Both the position numbers and the translations under genes were made by a program. From Clostridiales bacterium (GTDB taxonomy: Bacteria; Bacillota; Clostridia; Christensenellales; UBA1242): 64,000 bases of DNA. The DNA lies in assembly GCA_918292005.1 (NCBI GenBank), contig CAKJZJ010000004.1:1-64000 (forward strand), in the 5' to 3' direction. This document shows, one piece after another, positions 1 through 9,789 of this stretch; positions within the stretch are counted from its first letter, which is position 1, and each line of letters opens with the position of its first letter. The notes beneath the pieces were generated by a model. The model did not search any database and was not told where the DNA came from. It saw only the letters and a list, made by a program, of their open reading frames with translations.

Positions 1-80
1 ATATATAATATTTATTTAATATTTATGTTTAGTTGTAAAATAATTGAAAATTTGGTACACTCTCTTTAGAGGTGTAATTA

Positions 81-3000
81 GTGAATATTGAGATTATCTC
101 TTGTGCCTGTCATGAATTAGGCAATACTAGAGTCTTTGAAAAATTAAAAAATAGAGATCGCAATCTGAAGCATATCATCATTGCTCCCGATAGGAGTTTG
201 TTTAGCATTGAACGTAGACTTTTTGATGAATTGGGCGAAGACTGTTTTTTTGATTTGGACGTTATGTCTATTACTAGGCTTTCTAAAAGATTATTGTCTA
301 CGATTAAATCTCCCAATATACTTACCAAACAATCTGGTATTGCTTTAGTAAAAAAACTACTTGTAGAGAATAGGGAAAATCTTTTGTCTTTTGGTAAGTC
401 GGTAGATTATATGGGCTTTGCTACCGAATTATTTGAAACTATTTGTTTGTATAAAAGTTGTAATATTCTTCCTAATGATGTTTACACTGATGATTCTCAA
501 TCTTATGCAAATTTAAAGCAAAAAGATATTAAACTCATTTACACCGAGTACGAGAGTTATTTGCAGAGTGATTTTACCGATAGTTTCAATCAGTTGAGAG
601 TGTTTGCTAATAGTATTACTGAAGATTTTTGCAAAGATACGGTTTTTTATTTTGTTGAATTTGATGATTTTACTGCCTTGGTTTATGATATTATTCTTAA
701 ATTAGCCAGATTTAGTGCTGGATTGTATATTTCGTGCTGTTATTCAAATGCCAATAATAGCAATATTTACACCAATAAAGTATATGGTGATTTGGTCACA
801 TTGTTTAAACAAAATGGTCTTAATTATTCTATAGCAAAAACAAACAATTTTGGAGATAATGAAAAGGATTGTTTGTTGCATAATGCTTTGTCATTTAAAC
901 CTGATATTTTTGGTAAGACATTGGATAAAATCAGCATATCGTCTTTCGAAACTATGAGAGACGAAGTTAAATATGTTATTGCGTCTATTTATAGTGATGT
1001 TTTGGCTGGACGGGGGACTTTTTCTGATTATTGTATTGTGGTACCTAGTTTTAATGACTATTTGTCCACTATCAAAAGAGAAATTCAATTATACAATATA
1101 CCTACGTACTTTGACAAAAGTGATTTATTAATTGACCATGTATTGATTCGTTCTTTATTTGATATATGTCGTTTGATAAGTGGTGATTTTCAATTATCAG
1201 ATTTTGTTTCTGTGCTTAAATCGCCTTTATTAAACTTTGATAATGCAAAAATATTAGATATTGATATTACTTTAAAAAGAGTGGGAGATATAGGTGCGGG
1301 CTTGTTTAACCTACACTATGATGATGACGATATCTCTGAATTTATTGATATCATAAAGAAGTGCAGAACATATATTTCCAATGACAATACTTATCTTAAT
1401 TTTTACACACAAGTCATTAGTGTGATAGTGGATTACATAAGGCTCAGAAGTAATATATATTTAGAAAAATTGGACGATATCCAAACTAGATTTTATACAC
1501 AGGTTATCAATAAACTAAAAAGTATTGATAATGACTTTTTGTCGGTATTTGCTATGAATTTGGATTCATTTGGTAGATTTATTGAAATATATCGTTCTTA
1601 TTTCGAGAGTAGCAATTTGAGTTTGCCACCTATTACTAGCAATACATTGCTTATTGCTGATTTTAATACTAGTTATATAGGTCGTATGCCATATTTATAT
1701 GTTTTGGGCTGTAATGAGGGGAAATTGCCAAAATTCCAATTAGATAATGGATTGGTAACTGATGAAGAAATAGCCACGTTGCCTAATGGTACAAAAATAA
1801 ATCCAACGATTTCTTTGTTGAATAAAAGAAAGACATTTAAAATGTTTGATATGCTATTTAGGTTTAAAGAGCATTTATATTTGTCTTATACTCAGACGGG
1901 TAGTGATGGTAAATTATTTGCTAATCAATTAATTAATAGTATAAAAAAGATTGAAGATTATGATGGTGTGGACAATCTTTCGTATGATTTGGATGCTGTG
2001 GCAAAGTCTTATAGAAAAATAGATATCGACAATGTCGTTTTTAATAATTTGACATATAAAATAGCACAAAATCATTTAATTGATTACTCTAGAGATTGGC
2101 AAGTATATCATGAATCGGAAGCATATAGACAGATTGTATCATCACTATATGCATTAGGGTCCGATTCTGCCGAACTATTGAATGATAATAATTCAAAGGT
2201 CGATTTGAGACTTTCTAATATACAAATGTTTAGAAATAATATGACGAGTGTTAGTCAGGTAGAGTGCTATTATACTTGCCCATACAAACATTTCGTTAGA
2301 TATGGTTTGAGATTAAAAGATAATTTTGGAGACACTTTGCAACCTAATGATATAGGTACGATTATTCATGAAGTATTGAGATACGTTGTGCCATTTATAG
2401 TGCAGGGTGAAGATGTGAGTATTGTATGTGTTCGTGCCGAAAAACATTTGTCGCAGGTTTTATTGAATGACGAGTATAAACAATTAATGAATAATCCAAA
2501 GAATGCATACATAGTCAAATCACTCAAAAAAGAGTGTAAAAGAATATGTAGGGCTATATGTGATGAAGTAAAATATAGTAATTTTAAACCTGCTCAATAT
2601 GAATACAAGTTTGGTAGAGACGACTTTGTTTTAGAAGGAATAGGTGTCAAGGGTTCTATTGATAGGGTTGACATAAATAATAATGATTTCGTAATTATTG
2701 ATTATAAGACTGGTGACAATCATTTTGACAATTATAATGATGTGTACTCTGGTAAAAAATTACAATTGCTAGTTTATGCAAAGGCGTATGCAAATAAGAC
2801 TGGTAAAAGTAATATAGGAGCATTCTATATGCCTATATCAAATGCTTTTGGTGATGAAAATGATGGATATAGATTGCGTGGGGTTATGGTTAATGACCGT
2901 GGTCATTTTATAGATATGGATACTAGACTTATGCAGGATGGATACAAAAGTAATGTGATTAATTTGAAGACAACTTCCAAGGGTGAAATTTATAGTTCAA

Positions 3001-3266
3001 AGTTTTATAGGAAGATGTGTTTGAGTGTAGATGATTATCATTATTTAATAGATTTTGCTGTAGAAAAAGTAAGACAAGCAATTATTAATATTAAAAATGG
3101 TGAGATCGGTCCTAATCCATTAAAAGATAAATATAATAATAATTTTACTGCTTGCAAATATTGTCAATATTTGGGTTTGTGTGGGCATAAAGGCAATTAT
3201 TACAATTACGTTAGAGATATCGGTGATATAGATGAATTGAAGGAGAAGGCAGATGGCGGAATTTGA
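81..3266 (+). CDS. addB: ATP-dependent nuclease subunit B (AddB)
   Basis: AddB partners AddA in the helicase-nuclease that resects double-strand breaks for recombination, replacing RecBCD in Bacillota. Seen: 1061 residues; a RecB-type nuclease motif ending IDYKTG near residue 873; and four cysteines of the AddB iron-sulfur site, one in TCPYKHF near residue 733 and three in a C-x2-C-x5-C cluster near residues 1024-1033. The start is GTG, preceded by AGAGGTG at the right distance. Its end overlaps addA by 14 bp, so the two are translationally coupled. Odd: the place where AddB proteins normally have a Walker A loop reads CHELGNTR, without the GxGKT consensus, so ATP binding at the N-terminus is probably lost. 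Family assignment is firm; loss of ATP binding is inference. Confidence 0.93.
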   Translation: MNIEIISCACHELGNTRVFEKLKNRDRNLKHIIIAPDRSLFSIERRLFDELGEDCFFDLDVMSITRLSKRLLSTIKSPNILTKQSGIALVKKLLVENRENLLSFGKSVDYMGFATELFETICLYKSCNILPNDVYTDDSQSYANLKQKDIKLIYTEYESYLQSDFTDSFNQLRVFANSITEDFCKDTVFYFVEFDDFTALVYDIILKLARFSAGLYISCCYSNANNSNIYTNKVYGDLVTLFKQNGLNYSIAKTNNFGDNEKDCLLHNALSFKPDIFGKTLDKISISSFETMRDEVKYVIASIYSDVLAGRGTFSDYCIVVPSFNDYLSTIKREIQLYNIPTYFDKSDLLIDHVLIRSLFDICRLISGDFQLSDFVSVLKSPLLNFDNAKILDIDITLKRVGDIGAGLFNLHYDDDDISEFIDIIKKCRTYISNDNTYLNFYTQVISVIVDYIRLRSNIYLEKLDDIQTRFYTQVINKLKSIDNDFLSVFAMNLDSFGRFIEIYRSYFESSNLSLPPITSNTLLIADFNTSYIGRMPYLYVLGCNEGKLPKFQLDNGLVTDEEIATLPNGTKINPTISLLNKRKTFKMFDMLFRFKEHLYLSYTQTGSDGKLFANQLINSIKKIEDYDGVDNLSYDLDAVAKSYRKIDIDNVVFNNLTYKIAQNHLIDYSRDWQVYHESEAYRQIVSSLYALGSDSAELLNDNNSKVDLRLSNIQMFRNNMTSVSQVECYYTCPYKHFVRYGLRLKDNFGDTLQPNDIGTIIHEVLRYVVPFIVQGEDVSIVCVRAEKHLSQVLLNDEYKQLMNNPKNAYIVKSLKKECKRICRAICDEVKYSNFKPAQYEYKFGRDDFVLEGIGVKGSIDRVDINNNDFVIIDYKTGDNHFDNYNDVYSGKKLQLLVYAKAYANKTGKSNIGAFYMPISNAFGDENDGYRLRGVMVNDRGHFIDMDTRLMQDGYKSNVINLKTTSKGEIYSSKFYRKMCLSVDDYHYLIDFAVEKVRQAIINIKNGEIGPNPLKDKYNNNFTACKYCQYLGLCGHKGNYYNYVRDIGDIDELKEKADGGI

Positions 3267-6200
3267 TCCTAATGAAGAACAAAAGCAGTTTATAAAAGCC
3301 TTTGGTAGTAATGTATTGGTATCTGCATCGGCCGGCGCAGGCAAAACATCTACTATGATTCAAAAATTGGTAACAATCTTAAAAACAACCAAAATCCCAG
3401 TATCGTCATTATTAGTTGTGACTTATACCAATGCTGCAGCATCAGAAATAAAACATAAACTATATAACGAGATAAGTAAATCTATTAATAATACCGACGA
3501 TGAGAAAGAGCGTTTGTATCTTGTTAATCAATTAGATAATATTAATAATGCAGAGATAGGTACACTCCATGCTATCTGTAAAAAATTACTTGTAAAGTAT
3601 TTTTATGAATTGGATTTAAGTCCCGATTTTGTTTTATTGTCCGAGCAAGAAAAAAAGTATTTATTAGATAGTGCTATTGACAGTGTGTTTAAAGATAAGA
3701 TAAATAAAAATGACGATAAGTTTTATGCTCTTTATGAATGCTATAATGCAAAACGTAATGATGAAACTTTAAAGAAGATAGTTACAGATCTTATTGATTA
3801 TTCTAATGCTATAATTAATTACTCAGAATGGAGCAAAAATACATTAGAGCATAATTATACGGATGATCTAGATAATAACGAAGCCTGTAAATATGTAATG
3901 CAATATTACAAAAATAGGGTTGGTTATTATAAAAAAGAATATGAAAGATTGCTAGACTATGCGCAAAGAGTGCAGATAGATAGATTTAATGAATATCTTT
4001 ACAATAGAAAAGTTTTCATAGATGAATTTGCTGAATCTAAATCATTTACACAATCTAATAAAATTCTGTTTGGATATCAGTTTAGCAAAAAACCAAATTG
4101 TGGAAAAAATGATAGTGTAGATATCACTGAATTAAACGATAGAATTGTTGAGGTGTCTGATGACTTTAATAAATTAATAAAGGACATAAAAGAACAATAT
4201 GTAAGTGATGATGTAGATATTATAAAGCAAAATATCAATAATGCTAAAAATAATCTAATCACGATATACGACTTGGTCGATCATGTAAAACAGACCTACA
4301 AAGAATATAAATTAAAGCGAAACTGTCTAGATTTCAATGATTTGGAAGATAAAATGATAAATCTTCTAGATGGCGGCATCTGTGATTTGTTAAAGAATAA
4401 ATATCAGTATATATTTGTTGATGAGTATCAAGATATCAATGATAAACAAGAATATATTTTGTCTAAATTGGTATCGGGCGATAATTATTACATGATAGGT
4501 GATGTTAAACAGAGTATATATGCTTTTAGACAATCATCGCCTAAAATATTTATTAGCAAATTTAATAGTTTTCAGAGTAATAAAGATAATGGTAGCGTAA
4601 TTAATTTCAATAAGAATTATAGAAGTGAAAGAAATATTCTAGAATTTGTGAATAGTATTTTTGCCAGATTGATTACTAAACAGACTATCGGTATAGATTA
4701 TACTGCAAATGCAATGTTTGAGTCTGATCGACAGTTGGTAGGGGGCAAAGTTCGCCTTAATATTATTAATAAAGATAGTAATGATGAAGTAGAGAATGAT
4801 GGCGAAGAACTAGAGAACGATAAAAAAGAAGCAATTGTAATTGCTCAGCAGATTGTTGATATTTGCAAAGAAAAATCTCCAAGTGGTGAAAATTACAAAT
4901 ATAGCGATATAGCTATTATAATGCGTAATGGTGGACATTTTTTGAGTGTACTTAGCAAGACACTTACAGCTATGCAAATTCCAATAAAAGCCAGTATTAA
5001 AAATGAATTTTTAGATTCTCTAGAATCACAAATTCTGGTTTCTATTTTAAAAGTTGTATCTAATTATAAAGATGAAATTAGTTTGTGTATTGTACTTAAA
5101 AATTTATTTAATGTAACTGATGAAGAACTGGCTGAGATATCTATGTACAATAAAGATACATCTTTTAGTGATAACATAGAAATGGTAAAGAACGATAATA
5201 GCATGAGTAATGCGATTAATATAAAAATACAAGATTTTTTCAATTTTTGGAATGATTCTCAGACATTATTGACTCATATGACTATTTCAGATTATCTATA
5301 TTGGGTGCTAGACAAATACAATTTATTGCTCAAAATTAAGAGTTGGGGTAATAGTATTGAAAGAGAAAATAATGCTCTGCAATTTATAAAACTGACGCAA
5401 AATGAAGATTTTCAATATAATATTGATAAATTTTTAAATTATTTGGACTTTGTGTCTCGTAATGATGAACCACAAATAATTGGTGGTGGGGCTAATTGCG
5501 TCACATTGTGTACCATTCATTATAGTAAGGGTTTGGAATTCCCAGTTGTGATACTTGCCGGAATGGGTAAAAAATTCCAATTAAACAAAGATACTAGTGA
5601 TGTGGTTAGAAATAATAGGTTTGGATTTGGTGTTAAAAATATAGATTCTGAGAATAGGACATTACAAGATACCATAGTAAGATGTGCATGTAAAATAGAT
5701 AATCGTAAGTCCGAATTTGATGAAGAAATCAGACTTCTTTATGTGGCAATGACTAGACCTAAAAACATTCTGGTCATGGTGGGATCGTATCATCTAGAAA
5801 AAACAGTCCAATTAAGCCAATTAGATGTGTATGATGCAAATAGTTTTATTGAACTAATTTTGGGCTCGATGGGTAAAAACTTAGATAAATTTAATGGTAA
5901 TAATTCAGATTTTGTATTAAATAAAGGCCTATCGGATGAATGTATTGTGAATATAATTGATGGCAATTCTATTGTAGATGATAGTATTAATCACAGTAGT
6001 GTTGTTCTATCAGAACCTAATAGTCAGTTACTACAATCATTGCAGGGTGTATTTGATAAGGCACCTAGCCTGGAAACACATACTATTAAAAATACTGTTA
6101 CAAATATATTGCGAGAAGAGATTGACTATGAAAATTTGATTTCTAAGCCAAAAGTTTTTACTATTGCAGATGGGGTGGATAATACCGATGCTTTATCGCT

Positions 6201-6681
6201 TGGAACAGCATATCACACTATTATGCAAAATTTAGATTTTTCTGAAAATGAAGCCAAAATATTAGATATTATAAAAGATATGGTTGATAAAAATATAGTT
6301 GGTGATAATATCTCGAAATTGATTAATGTCAATCAAATATTAAAGGCGATACAAGTAATTCGACCATTAATTGTTTCTGCCAAAAATGTTTATCGAGAAA
6401 AGCAATTTTTATTACGTGAAAAATACAGTGATATCATCAAAAATAGTTCAAATAATGATTTTGTAATAATTCAAGGTGTGATAGATTTGGCTATTGTTGG
6501 CGATGAAGTTGTATTAATAGATTACAAAACTAATAAAACTAAGAGTGAAAGATTTTTGATTGATGAATATCGTCTACAATTGGAGATATATAAAATTGCT
6601 TTTGAAAAGGCAACAAATTTAAAAGTTGACCATATTTTCATATACTCTTTTGAAATGGGGAAACTAATAGAAATTAATTAA
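3253..6681 (+). CDS. addA: ATP-dependent helicase/nuclease subunit A (AddA)
   Basis: AddA is the UvrD-like motor and second nuclease of AddAB. Seen in the 1142-residue product, in order: Walker A ASAGAGKT at residues 25-32; Walker B DEYQDIN near 390; the motif GDVKQSIYAFR; motif V in LCTIHYSKGLEFP; motif VI VAMTRPKN near 830; and a C-terminal RecB nuclease motif with LIDYKTNKT near 1090. All helicase motifs are intact, unlike the N-terminus of AddB. The gene overlaps addB by 14 bp and has no obvious hairpin terminator after its stop, only an A/T-rich stretch before the promoter of the next gene. Confidence 0.95.
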   Translation: MAEFDPNEEQKQFIKAFGSNVLVSASAGAGKTSTMIQKLVTILKTTKIPVSSLLVVTYTNAAASEIKHKLYNEISKSINNTDDEKERLYLVNQLDNINNAEIGTLHAICKKLLVKYFYELDLSPDFVLLSEQEKKYLLDSAIDSVFKDKINKNDDKFYALYECYNAKRNDETLKKIVTDLIDYSNAIINYSEWSKNTLEHNYTDDLDNNEACKYVMQYYKNRVGYYKKEYERLLDYAQRVQIDRFNEYLYNRKVFIDEFAESKSFTQSNKILFGYQFSKKPNCGKNDSVDITELNDRIVEVSDDFNKLIKDIKEQYVSDDVDIIKQNINNAKNNLITIYDLVDHVKQTYKEYKLKRNCLDFNDLEDKMINLLDGGICDLLKNKYQYIFVDEYQDINDKQEYILSKLVSGDNYYMIGDVKQSIYAFRQSSPKIFISKFNSFQSNKDNGSVINFNKNYRSERNILEFVNSIFARLITKQTIGIDYTANAMFESDRQLVGGKVRLNIINKDSNDEVENDGEELENDKKEAIVIAQQIVDICKEKSPSGENYKYSDIAIIMRNGGHFLSVLSKTLTAMQIPIKASIKNEFLDSLESQILVSILKVVSNYKDEISLCIVLKNLFNVTDEELAEISMYNKDTSFSDNIEMVKNDNSMSNAINIKIQDFFNFWNDSQTLLTHMTISDYLYWVLDKYNLLLKIKSWGNSIERENNALQFIKLTQNEDFQYNIDKFLNYLDFVSRNDEPQIIGGGANCVTLCTIHYSKGLEFPVVILAGMGKKFQLNKDTSDVVRNNRFGFGVKNIDSENRTLQDTIVRCACKIDNRKSEFDEEIRLLYVAMTRPKNILVMVGSYHLEKTVQLSQLDVYDANSFIELILGSMGKNLDKFNGNNSDFVLNKGLSDECIVNIIDGNSIVDDSINHSSVVLSEPNSQLLQSLQGVFDKAPSLETHTIKNTVTNILREEIDYENLISKPKVFTIADGVDNTDALSLGTAYHTIMQNLDFSENEAKILDIIKDMVDKNIVGDNISKLINVNQILKAIQVIRPLIVSAKNVYREKQFLLREKYSDIIKNSSNNDFVIIQGVIDLAIVGDEVVLIDYKTNKTKSERFLIDEYRLQLEIYKIAFEKATNLKVDHIFIYSFEMGKLIEIN

Positions 6682-6708
6682 AAAAAATTTAAATATTACT
6701 TTATTTTG

Positions 6709-6737
6709 TTGGTTAAATATAAAGTATATGTTATAAT
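6709..6737 (+). promoter_or_regulatory. Sigma-A-type promoter of the three-TM/coiled-coil gene
   Basis: TTGGTT at 6709-6714 and a perfect TATAAT at 6732-6737, with a 17-bp spacer and an extended -10 TGT. The predicted start falls about 30 nt before the ATG of the gene at 6776, which has GGAG in front of it. Confidence 0.7.
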
Positions 6738-6775
6738 ACAATACGTATATAGAAAAATGAAAATAGGAGAATTTT

Positions 6776-8890
6776 ATGTTTAATGCAGGTCAAATGTTGG
6801 CAGACAACTTGTTTGATTCAATACTGACACTTTTTGATAATCTAGGTCAGTTTACATCAACAGGCGTGTCTGGTCCATTACAAATAATCACATTTGCTTC
6901 ATTGGGATTATTTGTATTAGGTGTTGCACTATGTATTTTCTTTGTGTCTAGGACATATGAGTCTAGATTACTGAGATGTGTAACAGGTTTCAATAGATAT
7001 TTTAAAAAGAATCCATTTATTAATGAAGACAATTTGGTAGAAGTAAACAATAAATTTAAACAAGTGCCTAAAACTCTTCGTTATTCATGGCAAGAATATA
7101 TGCTGAATCGTGATAGACAACCATCTGAATATGTTAATTCTGTAACATGTATAGATCAGCCTACACGTTCTAGTGCTTACAAAAACATCTCTAATACCGT
7201 TTTGTTTATTACAATTATGGTATCTGTTTTGACTTTGTTTGCCAATTTTATAGTTTTGAGGGGTAATGAAAATCTAGCCGGCAATGGTGAAATCACAACA
7301 AAGATTGGCTCATTGGCTGGTTGGTTTGATATTTTGCTTTTCCCAATTATTTATCTTTTTGTAGGACTATTTATAGTAACTGTAATGAAATTGTATGAGT
7401 CCAGTAGATATGCTGACTTGTATTATGAATTCCACGAGTTTGAAAGGTACTTAAATAAAGCTTGTTCTACAATGCCATCATTCGTTGATTACGAAGTTTT
7501 GTTTACACCTAAGGAGATTAGGGAAGCAATTCCTGTATTGCAAGAGTATTTGGAAAAACGTGCTCTACAAGAACAAAAAGAAGCAGAAGAAAATGAAATG
7601 AATGCAAATCATTTCGAGAATTTCAATTTCGAGCCGGTTGGTGTAGAGAGTGCATTGCTACTAGATAGGGCAATGTCTGAAGGTGAGAGATACTTCAATT
7701 TTAAACGTGGTCTAACTGAGAGAATTAATGCGAAAGAACAAGAGATGTTCAACTATCAAAAGAAATTTGATGAAGTTACCAAAGACTACGAAAGAAAGTC
7801 ACAAGCCGTAAGAGAAAGTATGGCTTCTATTAATGAGCAGTTGAATGCTACTAGTGTAAAAATTGAAGCAAACTATTTGAAGAAAAAATATAACGAAGAG
7901 CAACAGAAACAACAGCAACTCGAAAAAGACTATGAGTATGCTAAAGTTAATTTCACTAAACAACAACAAGAGATGGAGCAAGACGTTGCTCAATTAACTG
8001 CTGAAATCAAAGAGAAGAAAACTCAAGTTGAAGAAAACATGATGAGTGAGTGTAGGAACTACTCAAATAAGGTTTGGGGTGAGATTAATAAGACTTTGCA
8101 AGCACAACAAGAGCCTATTATTAAAGAAAAAGAAGCAAAAGCAAAAGTTTTGCAAGAAGAAATTGATAAAATGACATTGTTGGTTGCAGACCAAGATGCC
8201 GATATTAAGGCAAAACAAGAGTATATACAAAAGCTCGAGCAAGATATAAAAGTAAGAATCGCAGAAATCGAAGCAATCAATAATGTTAGAGATTATTTCA
8301 ATACCCCAGAATTTAGACAGAGAGTAAGTGACAAGAAGAAGAGAAGAAAACTGGGTGAAGAAGTTGAAGAAGAAGTAGTAGAGGCCCCAGTAGAGAATAA
8401 ATCTAATGAAATTGCTGATATAGTTACTACAGATAATCGTGACGACCAGATGAAGAAAGAAGAAAATGAATTATTGGAGAAATTAAGAGAAGCCAATAAA
8501 GCAAATTCTGAATATGCAGAAGAGATTGAGAAAATTAATGAAAGAGAAAGAGAGGAAGCAGAGAAAGAATCAAATCCTTTTGCAGCATTCTCTAATCTTC
8601 AGAACGATATAGAAAAAGAAAACCAAGAATACCTAAACAATCAGAGTGAATTGGCTAATTCTGTAGAGAATACTATTAAAACTGTTGAAAATGATAATAC
8701 ATCTGAGCAACCTGTGGTTGACGAAGAGAAAAAAGAAGAATCAGCAGAAGATAATCCATTTGCGGCATTTGGTGCAGAAGTGGGTGAAGATGAAACCGAT
8801 AATAGTGCAGAAACTCCAGAAGAACAGCCAGGTAAGAAGAAAGCAACTCTGGAAGGTTTGTTAAGTTCTGCTAAAAAATTAAAGAAATAA
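6776..8890 (+). CDS. Three-TM membrane protein with long coiled-coil and acidic tail (unknown)
   Basis: Function not recognised. The 704-residue product has hydrophobic segments at about 35-57, 141-162 and 183-206, a loop of about 80 residues between the first two, then a predicted cytoplasmic coiled coil from about 255 to 535 rich in Q, E and K. A low-complexity acidic tail follows in which NPFAAF occurs twice (600-605 and 660-665), and the C-terminus is lysine-rich. This segment order resembles the ExbB/TolQ/MotA channel layout and that of ZorA, a MotA-like protein with a long cytoplasmic tail, but no partner of the MotB/ExbD/ZorB type is adjacent. That link is topological inference only. 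The gene has its own strong promoter and a hairpin terminator, so it is a single-gene unit. Confidence 0.8.
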   Translation: MFNAGQMLADNLFDSILTLFDNLGQFTSTGVSGPLQIITFASLGLFVLGVALCIFFVSRTYESRLLRCVTGFNRYFKKNPFINEDNLVEVNNKFKQVPKTLRYSWQEYMLNRDRQPSEYVNSVTCIDQPTRSSAYKNISNTVLFITIMVSVLTLFANFIVLRGNENLAGNGEITTKIGSLAGWFDILLFPIIYLFVGLFIVTVMKLYESSRYADLYYEFHEFERYLNKACSTMPSFVDYEVLFTPKEIREAIPVLQEYLEKRALQEQKEAEENEMNANHFENFNFEPVGVESALLLDRAMSEGERYFNFKRGLTERINAKEQEMFNYQKKFDEVTKDYERKSQAVRESMASINEQLNATSVKIEANYLKKKYNEEQQKQQQLEKDYEYAKVNFTKQQQEMEQDVAQLTAEIKEKKTQVEENMMSECRNYSNKVWGEINKTLQAQQEPIIKEKEAKAKVLQEEIDKMTLLVADQDADIKAKQEYIQKLEQDIKVRIAEIEAINNVRDYFNTPEFRQRVSDKKKRRKLGEEVEEEVVEAPVENKSNEIADIVTTDNRDDQMKKEENELLEKLREANKANSEYAEEIEKINEREREEAEKESNPFAAFSNLQNDIEKENQEYLNNQSELANSVENTIKTVENDNTSEQPVVDEEKKEESAEDNPFAAFGAEVGEDETDNSAETPEEQPGKKKATLEGLLSSAKKLKK

Positions 8891-8917
8891 AAAAATCCCT
8901 GATGGGATTTTTTTATT
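8891..8917. terminator. Bidirectional intrinsic terminator
   Basis: Stem AAAAATCCC / GGGATTTTT with loop TGAT, flanked by A and T runs. It lies between the convergent genes ending at 8890 (+) and 8913 (-) and can serve both. Confidence 0.9.
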
Positions 8918-9653
8918 GACTATATCTGGCTATCTCTACAAGTTTACCATATACGCTGGCTTTGTTTACCAGGTCTTTATTAATAGTAGTACCGGGACGT
9001 GCAATTATCTCGCCATTTGGCGTTTGTATTTGCTTATTGATTATTCTACCTATCAAAAATTTATAATCAGTAATTATTTTGTTGATACTGCTTTTTGTAT
9101 TGTAGGGTTTAGCATTATCTTTTTCTATGGTGTCAATCATTATTTTTACCATATTATCTTTTTTGTTTGTTTGTATTTTTGTTTTAGGTTTATATTTTGC
9201 TAGTGATGTTTTTTGATTGCTATCTAAATTAATTAATATCACTTTTCCTAAATTGGAAATGTTTTTTTCTAATATTGTAGATAGATTGTCAAAAATTATT
9301 TGATTAACTTTTAATTTGTCATCTAAAATGACATCATTGCTTGTCCCATAATATTTACCTTCTAATGAATAACACTTATTATTAATTAGTGTAACGGAGT
9401 TTTCAGTATTTTTATCTTGGTTGTGTGAGAGTTCAAGCATGGTGGAGTTTTTAATAAATACACACTCACTACCAATTTTTATAATGTTTTTGCAATCTAG
9501 TATTTGTTGTATTCCATTTTTATCATTTAATATAATTAAATATTTACATTTGTGATATTTGGCATCAAAGAGTACATTTGATATTATTCCCAGTTCCATA
9601 CTGTCATATAGGCTTATGACTGGCATTGATATTAATTCCGAAACTTTATACAT
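8913..9653 (-). CDS. PRC-barrel domain protein
   Basis: The 246-residue product begins MYKVSELISMPVISL, followed by a segment typical of PRC-barrel proteins (a site for a small beta-barrel, here LGIISNVLFDAKYHKCKYLIIL). A second barrel-like segment follows around residues 85-140. PRC-barrel proteins in sporulating Bacillota (YlmC/YmxH, YrrD) bind partner proteins or RNA and are often sporulation-linked; no specific role can be assigned here. The C-terminal third is lysine- and threonine-rich, then returns to an ordered segment. The start is supported by TTGGAGC upstream. A second, single-barrel protein is encoded at 54032-54367. Confidence 0.75.
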   Translation of the reverse strand: MYKVSELISMPVISLYDSMELGIISNVLFDAKYHKCKYLIILNDKNGIQQILDCKNIIKIGSECVFIKNSTMLELSHNQDKNTENSVTLINNKCYSLEGKYYGTSNDVILDDKLKVNQIIFDNLSTILEKNISNLGKVILINLDSNQKTSLAKYKPKTKIQTNKKDNMVKIMIDTIEKDNAKPYNTKSSINKIITDYKFLIGRIINKQIQTPNGEIIARPGTTINKDLVNKASVYGKLVEIARYSQ

Positions 9654-9753
9654 TTCTGCTCCAATATTTGATTTAAATGTTTTTTCATGTACTAAAGTAT
9701 ATTATGGCTAATTCGATTTTATGCAATTAAATTTGGTCATATTATTAATTTGT

Positions 9754-9781
9754 TTGAATTAATTTTGGGTTGTGGTATTAT
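9754..9781 (+). promoter_or_regulatory. Promoter giving a near-leaderless mRNA
   Basis: TTGAAT at 9754-9759 and TATTAT at 9776-9781, 16-bp spacer, with an extended -10 TGG. The expected transcription start (about 9788) is only 1-3 nt before the ATG at 9790, and there is no Shine-Dalgarno sequence before that ATG. Confidence 0.5.
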
Positions 9782-9789
9782 ATTAATGT

